NCBI GenBank assembly: GCA_023228245.1
Contig: JALOBN010000030.1
Coordinates: forward strand, 1 to 35,187
Length of the DNA stretch: 35,187 nucleotides
Origin: Candidatus Pacearchaeota archaeon
GTDB lineage: Archaea; Nanoarchaeota; Nanoarchaeia; Pacearchaeales; GW2011-AR1
Direction of reading: 5' to 3'
Shown here: piece by piece, positions 13,256-19,232 of the stretch
Numbering within the stretch: position 1 is the first letter of the stretch
Layout of the letters: the number at the start of each line of letters is the position of its first letter
Translations under genes and position numbers: made by a program
The notes under the pieces: model-generated
Databases searched by the model: none
What the model saw: only the letters and a program-made list of their open reading frames with translations
What the model was told of the DNA's origin: nothing

Positions 13256-14839
13256 ATGATGAATCTCACCAAGCAGTTGATGGGGTGGTTGATTGCAAAC
13301 ATGGATGTTGCAGCCGATGCCACCGACGACGAGTTTCGTTCGGCCGCCGGAAAGGCGTTTGCGTCTGGCAAACTAACGGCGGAGAAGTACACTGAGTTGT
13401 CCACGACTAAGGAAGTAGCTGAGGCCAATGAGTTCGCCCAGCGGCTGGATCGAATCGCCAATGGGTTGGAGGCGGTGGTTAATAAGTTGACCATTCCCAT
13501 CGAGACCAAGGAAGTGGTCAAGGAGGACGAGACGACTGGGACCAAGGAAGTCAAGGCTGGCAATCCCGGAGCCATCTCTAAGATGGTTTCCGATATGGGA
13601 GGTACTCCCACAGGAAGTAATCCTCGTGTCAAAAGTCCGACAGAGCAATACAGCACCACGAAGAGTGCTTTGCACTATCCGACCAAGACTCATAAGGGCA
13701 ATGGTCACACAATGGCTGGGCAGCGTGTGAGCTTGTACGGTCGGGATATGGATGCCCCATCTGATTTGGACAAGGCCCTGTCTGGCGTATGGGCCAAGTT
13801 CCAGATTATGTCTGTCACTCCCAAGATTGCTGGATCAGCCCAACGTGCATTTGAGCTGATGTCAGAGCATGAAAAGGGATTGCTGGCTCACCTTGCAGAT
13901 AGTGAGATGTGGGACGACAGTAAGGACAACAAGGACCGGATGCGAAAGGGTTATCCCGGAGGCGTTAAAGCTCTGATTGACGACAGCACTAGTGGTGGGT
14001 TGGAGGCTGCCCCGATTGTATTCGACGATCAGGTCATTCAAACCCCGTTGCTCTATGGGGAATTGTTCCCGTTGGTCAACACCATTCCACTGGATCGCGG
14101 TCGTCGGGTCGAGGGCGTTGCCTTGGGCCAGGTCACGTCCAGTTGGGGTGGGGTGGATGATAGTGCTGTAACGCTGTTCACTACAACCAGTTATGTGGCA
14201 GCATTCGACACCACTATCTATCGGTGGCAGGGTGCTATTCGATTGGGGTTGGATTTCCTCAGTGACACCCCCATTGATTTCAATCAGCACGTCACCACAC
14301 AGTATGGCAATCAGTTGCTGAATGACTTGGATGACGTGATTGCTACGGGTAATGGCACGACCCAGCCCGAAGGAATTATGAACAAGGCGGCAACCACCAG
14401 CGTGGCATTTGGTGGGACCACCACCTTGGCTGCATACGAATCCTTGCGGTTCAGTGTGACCAAGGCTGAACACCGAGGCGTAGCTTCCTCGGCTGTGTTC
14501 TGTGGCACCGAAGCCAGTTACCAGCACGCTATGGGAGTCCCAGTTGGAGCCAGTGACGTTCGGCGGTTGACCAATACAATCAGCATGCCAAATTACGATG
14601 GCTACACCTGGATGAATCGCCCCTACAAGATCAATGAGAGTTTGACCAACCCTCAGATCTTCTACGCCATCATGGCACGCTATCGAATGTATCGCCGGAA
14701 GGGCTTAGCCGTTCGGACCAGCACAGAAGGGGACACACTCATTCGCAACAACGAATTATTGATTGTAGCAATGGCCCGCTACGGTGGGCAGTTGGAGCGT
14801 GCGGCCTGCGCAGCGATCACCACAACTGCTGAAGCCTGA
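13256..14839 (+). CDS. Major capsid protein, HK97 fold
   Basis: Start chosen at ATG 13256 (a second ATG follows at 13259; an upstream GTG at 13232 is possible). The 527-residue product begins with a helical, charged N-terminal region (about 1-130) like the delta domain removed by prohead proteases, then a Gly/Thr linker, then the HK97 capsid core. Typical marks are L-L-Y-G-E-L-F-P-L-V-N, D-T-T-I-Y-R-W-Q-G-A-I-R-L-G-L-D-F-L, and G-N-G-T-T-Q-P-E-G-I-M near residue 364, the usual N-G-x-x-x-P-x-G loop of this family. A strong terminator follows. It forms the icosahedral shell and its maturation should depend on the upstream protease. Confidence 0.92.
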   Translation: MMNLTKQLMGWLIANMDVAADATDDEFRSAAGKAFASGKLTAEKYTELSTTKEVAEANEFAQRLDRIANGLEAVVNKLTIPIETKEVVKEDETTGTKEVKAGNPGAISKMVSDMGGTPTGSNPRVKSPTEQYSTTKSALHYPTKTHKGNGHTMAGQRVSLYGRDMDAPSDLDKALSGVWAKFQIMSVTPKIAGSAQRAFELMSEHEKGLLAHLADSEMWDDSKDNKDRMRKGYPGGVKALIDDSTSGGLEAAPIVFDDQVIQTPLLYGELFPLVNTIPLDRGRRVEGVALGQVTSSWGGVDDSAVTLFTTTSYVAAFDTTIYRWQGAIRLGLDFLSDTPIDFNQHVTTQYGNQLLNDLDDVIATGNGTTQPEGIMNKAATTSVAFGGTTTLAAYESLRFSVTKAEHRGVASSAVFCGTEASYQHAMGVPVGASDVRRLTNTISMPNYDGYTWMNRPYKINESLTNPQIFYAIMARYRMYRRKGLAVRTSTEGDTLIRNNELLIVAMARYGGQLERAACAAITTTAEA

Positions 14840-14857
14840 TAGTCGCTCCCCCGGAGG

Positions 14858-14901
14858 CTCTATGGTGGAGGGTTCGTTCTCACCTCCACCATAGAGTTTT
14901 T
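14858..14901 (+). terminator. Rho-independent terminator after the capsid gene
   Basis: A perfect 14-bp stem, 14858-14871 with 14883-14896, an 11-base loop (14872-14882), then TTTTT (14897-14901). It lies 19 bases after the capsid stop and should limit read-through from the highly expressed capsid gene. Confidence 0.9.
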
Positions 14902-14914
14902 GATTTTCTTAAAC

Positions 14915-14954
14915 GAGAACAGCCGAGAACAATTGAGAACGAAAGGTTGAGAAC
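14915..14954 (+). repeat. Four phased GAGAAC hexamers before a gene start
   Basis: GAGAAC at 14915-14920, 14925-14930, 14935-14940 and 14949-14954, spaced 10, 10 and 14 bases. The last lies 1 base from the start at 14956. The same hexamer, usually as GAGAACGA, precedes starts at 3002, 8094, 18178, 28453 and 33158. Confidence 0.7.
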
Positions 14955-14955
14955 G

Positions 14956-15570
14956 ATGCCAGAACAAACGATGGAAGCCCCCAAGAAAGTCAAAGGCATG
15001 GCAGTAGGACCGTGGGCAATCATGGCGGACCACCCTCGTAATTGTGATTTGCTGCTTGTCAGCCTATCCAATAGCAGGATGCGAAGTTTCGTCAAACCTA
15101 TTAAGACTATCTTCACTCGGGAGGCAGGGGAGCAGGTACAGCAACCAGCATCGGCTGGAATGATTCAGGGTTTGCCCTCATCTATTCCTGGTATGGAACT
15201 TCATGTCAATCCAGCAGATGGTACTTTCAAGATTATTGATCCTTTACGGGGCAACGAGGAGCAGCTTGAAAAGATTCGTAGGGCCATTAATGCAGCTGGA
15301 GCCATTCGCACTGATAACAAGTTGCGTGGCATACCCGATAGGGTTGGCAAACTAGACCGTGATCAGATGAAAACCCTAGTACGCGAGATGTGTAGATTGG
15401 TGGACGCTGGCGAAGCTGTAGTGTGTAAGGGAGCCCAACCATCGGAGGATGAGTTGGAGAACATGCCAGGTGAGTTTCTCACCAACCCAACCAACATGGG
15501 TGGTTGGCATCAACCCAGATATGAAAAGGACATGGATTCCTGGACTGAAACCCTCAATCGTTTGCGATAG
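14956..15570 (+). CDS. Hypothetical structural protein, 204 aa
   Basis: Start ATG 14956, with AAAGG (14942-14946) nine bases upstream; an in-frame TTG at 14947 is less likely. The 204-residue protein has a beta-rich N-terminal part (V-G-P-W-A-I-M-A; D-L-L-L-V-S-L-S-N), an Ala/Gln/Gly linker and a helical middle (D-Q-M-K-T-L-V-R-E-M-C-R-L-V-D-A-G-E-A-V). It follows the capsid gene, where HK97-like phages often carry small head-completion genes. No family is recognised. It begins the neck and tail unit, in front of the gp10-like gene. Confidence 0.5.
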   Translation: MPEQTMEAPKKVKGMAVGPWAIMADHPRNCDLLLVSLSNSRMRSFVKPIKTIFTREAGEQVQQPASAGMIQGLPSSIPGMELHVNPADGTFKIIDPLRGNEEQLEKIRRAINAAGAIRTDNKLRGIPDRVGKLDRDQMKTLVREMCRLVDAGEAVVCKGAQPSEDELENMPGEFLTNPTNMGGWHQPRYEKDMDSWTETLNRLR

Positions 15571-15574
15571 CACT

Positions 15575-16039
15575 ATGGGCACCCCATCCCAATCACAAGC
15601 TGTACTAGATGCTCGACAACGTCGGGTGGGGATGGGTGCTGCCAGTGATGTGCGTTGGCAATGGTTCATCAAGGAGGTGAGTGACAAGATATCACTGACC
15701 ATGTTGGAGAGGACCAGGATTGCCACCAACTTTGTGATGTCCAAGGTGATTAGGAACATCAGCACAGCAGTGACCAAGGGAACAGGGCCAAGGGGTGGCA
15801 GGGTCGTCACCAACAGAAGCAAGTCAGGAGAGTTCCCCCATGCCGAGACAACTCAGTTGATGAAGACTATATTCAGTGATGTTCGGGAGTTTGGTGATGG
15901 GAGTTGTGAGGGATATGTGGGTACTCCGCTGCCATACGGATTGATCTTAGAAGTTCGCATGGGTAGGAGCTTCCTGGTACGAACCCTCAACGAGGAACGT
16001 GCTGAGATTGTGCGAATACTGACAGGACCAATAACGTGA
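15575..16039 (+). CDS. Tail completion/neck protein, HK97 gp10-like
   Basis: Start taken at ATG 15575, the first methionine after the previous stop (a longer frame begins inside that gene). The 154-residue product has the HK97 gp10 pattern: N-terminal helices, then S-G-E-F-P-H-A-E-T-T-Q-L-M (matching the usual G-E-P-P-x-x-x-T-G-x-L), Y-V-G-T-P-L-P-Y-G-L-I-L-E, and a C-terminal R-S-F-L-V-R-T-L helix. In HK97-like phages this protein joins tail to head. It overlaps the tail terminator start (GTGA). The pattern match is good for so divergent a family. Confidence 0.7.
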   Translation: MGTPSQSQAVLDARQRRVGMGAASDVRWQWFIKEVSDKISLTMLERTRIATNFVMSKVIRNISTAVTKGTGPRGGRVVTNRSKSGEFPHAETTQLMKTIFSDVREFGDGSCEGYVGTPLPYGLILEVRMGRSFLVRTLNEERAEIVRILTGPIT

Positions 16040-16536
16040 TTGGCAAGGCCGATCTTATCACTGCCATCAATGCCGTCTGGGACGCAAGCACTCTTAATGC
16101 TTCGTTTCAAGCGTTGTGGGCTGCTGGTGTTGTGGGTTCTGATTTCCCGGTTCTGCACGATCAGGAAGCCAGTCCAGACCAGCCATATCCCTATGTAGTG
16201 ATGGAGATTAGCACTGGAAGCACCACCGACAGGATGTCGGGAGGTGCCAGTTCCATTCGTGAGATTCGGGATGTGCCTTGCAAGTTCAACATCTATGCCC
16301 AAGACATTGCTGGGGATGTGAGGTCGTCCAAACAGATAGCAGCAGACTTGGCAGAGGAAGTGATGAAAGTGTTTGGTGGTCATCCCACTCAGTCGCCAAC
16401 TGGGTCGATGGAATTGACTAATAGCAATCACCTTATCACATCCTACCAAGACGACTATGGTATTTTAATCGACACAGACAAATACCAGTGGATTGTCAGC
16501 TACGTGTTCAAGGTTGATGTCCCTGTAGCAGTATGA
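16036..16536 (+). CDS. Tail terminator-like protein
   Basis: GTG start 16036 overlaps the preceding stop (GTGA). The 166-residue product has the pattern of gp11/DUF3168-type tail terminators: an N-terminal helix, P-Y-P-Y-V-V-M-E-I-S with a following strand, I-R-D-V-P-C-K-F-N-I-Y-A, then the helix S-S-K-Q-I-A-A-D-L-A-E-E-V-M-K-V-F, and a terminal strand W-I-V-S-Y-V-F-K-V. These form a hexameric ring capping the tail tube. Position between the neck and tail tube genes supports the call. Confidence 0.65.
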   Translation: MIGKADLITAINAVWDASTLNASFQALWAAGVVGSDFPVLHDQEASPDQPYPYVVMEISTGSTTDRMSGGASSIREIRDVPCKFNIYAQDIAGDVRSSKQIAADLAEEVMKVFGGHPTQSPTGSMELTNSNHLITSYQDDYGILIDTDKYQWIVSYVFKVDVPVAV

Positions 16537-16546
16537 GGAATGAATA

Positions 16547-17359
16547 ATGGCTACACGAAGTTTATCCAATCCAAAATTGAACTTGAAGTTGTCAGCTAAT
16601 GTGGTCAATACTCTAGCTGATGGTACAACTGTTACTGCACCTCAGCCATATTTGACCTATGCCCCAGCACTAGCCAATGGAATTGTGGCTGGTCAGGCCA
16701 ATCGTGGGTGGCAGCAGGTGGAAGCGACCATTCTATCTGGGGAGCAAGTCGTCATCGACCTGTTTGATTTCCAAGGTCTAGACATTGGTGCAGGTGTTGG
16801 CAATGATGCTCTGGGCCAGGCCATGGCAATCCAAGAGATTGTTGTCATTATCATCATCAACAAAAATGAAGCTGGGGAAGCAGGACTGTTGGAGGTGTTG
16901 CCGGCGACTGGGGAAGGCTGGACTCCCATTGGCACTCACACAGTTGCCGTAGGAGGTGCCCTCGGTGCTCAGGGAATGGTGATGAAGATGCAGGTAGCGG
17001 AGGCAGGATTCGATGTCGTTGATAACAGTCATCGTATTACTCTACGTGCTAGTGGTGGAGATGTGATTTACTCGATTTACGTATTGGGTCGGGATGACGA
17101 TGAAGAATCCAGTGTTTCCAGTAGTTCTGTCAGTTCCAATAGCAGTTCCAGCAGTGCTAGTTCAACTAGTTCTAGCAGCAGTTCTAGCAGCAGTGTTTCT
17201 ACTAGCAGCATCTCAACCAGTTCTAGTAGTGTTTCTACTAGTAGTATTTCGACCAGCACTAGCAGCAGTTCTAGCAGCAGTGCAAGTAGTAGTTCTAGCA
17301 GCAGTGCAAGTAGCACTAGCAGCAGTGAAAGCAGCAGTAGCCCCAGTAGCACTGGGTGA
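16547..17359 (+). CDS. Ser-rich tailed virion protein 2
   Basis: A 270-residue protein with ATG 16547 behind GAGGAAT (16535-16541). Residues 1-187 form a beta-rich domain with a striking hydrophobic strand I-V-V-I-I-I-I-N (98-105) and G-W-T-P-I-G-T-H-T. Residues 188-270 are a Ser tail with Thr, Ala and Val interspersed, coded by mixed AGY and TCN codons. The globular part is unlike that of Ser-rich protein 1, but the tails share closely similar Ser/Thr/Ala/Val words in DNA and protein, so the tail looks like an exchangeable module. Its position between tail terminator and tail tube suggests a surface protein of tail or head. Function otherwise unknown. Confidence 0.75.
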   Translation: MATRSLSNPKLNLKLSANVVNTLADGTTVTAPQPYLTYAPALANGIVAGQANRGWQQVEATILSGEQVVIDLFDFQGLDIGAGVGNDALGQAMAIQEIVVIIIINKNEAGEAGLLEVLPATGEGWTPIGTHTVAVGGALGAQGMVMKMQVAEAGFDVVDNSHRITLRASGGDVIYSIYVLGRDDDEESSVSSSSVSSNSSSSSASSTSSSSSSSSSVSTSSISTSSSSVSTSSISTSTSSSSSSSASSSSSSSASSTSSSESSSSPSSTG

Positions 17360-17382
17360 CCTTTTGATAGGAGATATCAAAC

Positions 17383-17814
17383 ATGTCGAGTGAAAACACC
17401 CTCACGGGGCGAGAAGGAAAGTTTGCTGTGGACACGAGCCTAGTGGCTCGCACCACACAATGGTCTGTGAATCCTAAGTTGGCCAGCAAGAGTGAATGGG
17501 GTGATTCAGACAGTGGTGGGTACACTAACCGTGCCGCTGGGCGTAAGGATGCCACATTCAATGCCGAAGGCAAATATGACACCACTGATGAGGTGTTCGA
17601 TTTGTTCCAACCTGAGGACATTGCCATTGCAGTTTTGTGGTTGAATGCCTCTAGTCTCTATTGGGACTTCCCCCGTGCATTGTGTGACGATTTCAACATG
17701 ACCGTCAATATTGATAGTCAAGAAGTAATTGGCTGGACGTCGGGATGGGGGGCAGATGGGATTTTCTATTATCCAGGACAGTCTGGTAGCACAAGCAGAG
17801 CTGTTCCAGCTTGA
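17383..17814 (+). CDS. Major tail tube protein
   Basis: A 143-residue protein with ATG 17383 after GGAGA (17371-17375). It is beta-rich with the order expected of siphovirus tube proteins: an N-terminal G-R-E-G-K-F-A-V-D-T-S-L-V-A-R strand, T-Q-W-S-V-N-P, a central D-A-T-F-N-A-E-G-K-Y-D-T-T-D-E-V-F-D-L-F followed by A-V-L-W-L-N, and a C-terminal T-V-N-I-D-S-Q-E-V-I-G-W strand. Many copies would stack to form the tube around the tape measure. Position before the tail assembly chaperones is the standard order and is the best support. Confidence 0.7.
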   Translation: MSSENTLTGREGKFAVDTSLVARTTQWSVNPKLASKSEWGDSDSGGYTNRAAGRKDATFNAEGKYDTTDEVFDLFQPEDIAIAVLWLNASSLYWDFPRALCDDFNMTVNIDSQEVIGWTSGWGADGIFYYPGQSGSTSRAVPA

Positions 17815-18056
17815 TGATCAACAAAAATGAAATAAACATAGTGACGAGGGTAGAGCATCACCTGCTTTGCTCTTGTCCATGTGAAGAGTGCATCAAAGAA
17901 CGTCAGCGTCGAGAATCTAGGGCACCCACCAACCATCTCATCAAGCACCTCAAATCAGATGCTGCCTTTGTCTTAGGTTTCATTTCCCACCGTAATGCCC
18001 ACGGTTCCCTCGCACGTGAATTGATGACAAAGTCTGATTCCAATAGGACGGGGTAG
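17814..18056 (+). CDS. Small putative zinc-binding protein, 80 aa
   Basis: ATG 17814 shares one base with the preceding stop. The 80-residue basic protein has an N-terminal H-H-x-x-C-x-C-x-C-x-x-C cluster (residues 16-26) that could form a metal site, then a basic stretch and a helical end. No known family is recognised. It could be a nucleic-acid-binding accessory or a small tail protein. It ends just before structured element B. The cysteine cluster is certain; the metal is inferred. Confidence 0.5.
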   Translation: MINKNEINIVTRVEHHLLCSCPCEECIKERQRRESRAPTNHLIKHLKSDAAFVLGFISHRNAHGSLARELMTKSDSNRTG

Positions 18057-18066
18057 GCTCCACGTT

Positions 18067-18144
18067 TAACACGTTCCCTGCCTTCCATGGTAAAAAAGTA
18101 CCAGAATCTTATTTGAACGTGTTAGGGGCGACGACAGGTGGGTG
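18067..18144 (+). repeat. Structured intergenic element, copy B
   Basis: The element has an outer inverted repeat TAACACGTTC (18067-18076) / GAACGTGTTA (18115-18124), an inner hairpin TGGTA (18088-18092) / TACCA (18099-18103), and a conserved 3' block GTTAGGGGCGA then CGACAGGTGGGTG (18121-18144). Layout and 3' block match copy A at 2533-2626. It lies in the 121-base gap upstream of the tail chaperone gene. Outer stems differ in sequence between copies but both stay paired. Confidence 0.6.
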
Positions 18145-18177
18145 ATTTTGGGTGTTTAACCAAAAGGAGAACGAGTA

Positions 18178-18822
18178 ATGAGCGAAGAAGTAGCGAGAGC
18201 CGTAGGTGCTGGGGGTTCCACTATCATAATTGGTGGGAAACAGTGTACTTCTAGACCATTGGGAATTCGAGAATTGACAGAAGTCGAACGAGACTGTCTT
18301 AAACGGTACAGACGTCAATATCTTGAGTCATATCGGGACAATCTTGATTTGTTACCCGAAGCCAGTCAATTGAGTGTGATGGAGCAGAAAGTAGATGAAT
18401 CCAGTCGCTGGGATATTGGTAATCTACCTCCGAAGTTTGCTTATGAATCACGTGACATCAAAGTGACTGATACTCTGAAGGTGTGGCTAGTTCAGGTAAT
18501 GGGTATTCCCTCAAATAAGATGGATAAGGAAGAGCAAGCACAACGCATGACAGCGGTTGCGATGGATCAGGAAATACTGTCAGAACGTCGATACATGGAG
18601 TTGACTGGGGAACAGCCTCCATTCAAGCAAAAGGTGCCTTATGTCAATTGGTGGATTTCGGCTAGTTACGATGGAATGATATCCTTTGTGTGGATTTGCT
18701 TCAAACCTTGTGGGGTCACACGTGAAGAAGTAATGAATGATTTGGGTGGAGACATGCTAAAGTTAGCCGAGGTGTCCAAAGAGATTGAACAACTGAGTGT
18801 CCCCGCAGTGGGAAATGGATAG
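18178..18822 (+). CDS. Tail assembly chaperone, gpG-like
   Basis: A 214-residue protein with ATG 18178 behind AAGGAGAACGA (18165-18175), the strongest ribosome binding site in this region. It is a helical, acidic protein with no enzyme motif, sitting directly before the tape measure, where tailed phages carry the chaperone pair gpG/gpGT that coats the tape measure during tail assembly. A canonical -1 slippery heptamer (18810-18816) lies two codons before its stop, with the second frame open beyond it. Sequence similarity to any one family is weak, so the call rests on position and the frameshift signal. Confidence 0.8.
   Translation: MSEEVARAVGAGGSTIIIGGKQCTSRPLGIRELTEVERDCLKRYRRQYLESYRDNLDLLPEASQLSVMEQKVDESSRWDIGNLPPKFAYESRDIKVTDTLKVWLVQVMGIPSNKMDKEEQAQRMTAVAMDQEILSERRYMELTGEQPPFKQKVPYVNWWISASYDGMISFVWICFKPCGVTREEVMNDLGGDMLKLAEVSKEIEQLSVPAVGNG
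18810..18816 (+). promoter_or_regulatory. Programmed -1 frameshift site GGGAAAT
   Basis: G-GGA-AAT in phase with the chaperone frame (codons 212-213) fits X-XXY-YYZ exactly, and lambda uses GGGAAAG at the same place. A hairpin may follow about nine bases later: TTGCTGCCA (18826-18834) with TGGT (18845-18848) and AGCAA (18853-18857), interrupted by a 4-base bulge. The stop TAG is at 18820-18822. Confidence 0.8.
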
Positions 18823-19232
18823 GGCTTGCTGCCACGAAGTGCATTGGTAGTGAGCAAATAAAAGAGGAAGCACCTGTTGGATTGTTGTGTGGAATAGCTG
18901 CATGGCACGTGCGTGTGTTGTGTGATAATGGCATGGAGGGTGGTCATGGTTATACCCCTTCTCAAGTTGGGGAAATGACATTAGATCAGATACTAATGCT
19001 AATGACAGATCGCAAATTCCTTCTGAATCGCAAGAACACAGTAGACCCAATGCAAGCTACTTCTATGGCAGATGAAGATGGGGTGATCAAGGGTAGGGCA
19101 GCAGATGGTACTCCAATCAAAGGCCGAATTGCTGGAAAGAGTAAGGCCAGAATGCTAATGGAAAAGCAAGCAGCTAAACAGACCAAACCCAGAGGCAGAC
19201 GTGAGCGAAGAAACAGAAAGGTAGGGGTTTGA
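18816..19232 (+). CDS. Tail assembly chaperone frameshift extension, gpT-like part
   Basis: This frame has no good start codon of its own near its beginning and is open from 18789 to 19232. After a -1 slip at 18810-18816 it adds 138 residues to the chaperone, giving a product of about 351 residues. The extension is basic at its end (G-R-R-E-R-R-N-R-K) and has a helical middle with M-T-L-D-Q-I-L-M-L-M-T-D. Its stop overlaps the tape measure start (T-G-A-T-G). A first in-frame TTG at 18882 could give an independent product, but its position within the frame makes the fused reading more likely. Confidence 0.75.
   Translation, partial: WIGLAATKCIGSEQIKEEAPVGLLCGIAAWHVRVLCDNGMEGGHGYTPSQVGEMTLDQILMLMTDRKFLLNRKNTVDPMQATSMADEDGVIKGRAADGTPIKGRIAGKSKARMLMEKQAAKQTKPRGRRERRNRKVGV

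Noticed and set aside
13862..14527. Long minus-strand open frame inside the capsid gene
   Set aside because: It is antisense to a confident HK97 capsid gene and has no start context or recognisable product; similar antisense frames elsewhere were dropped for the same reason.
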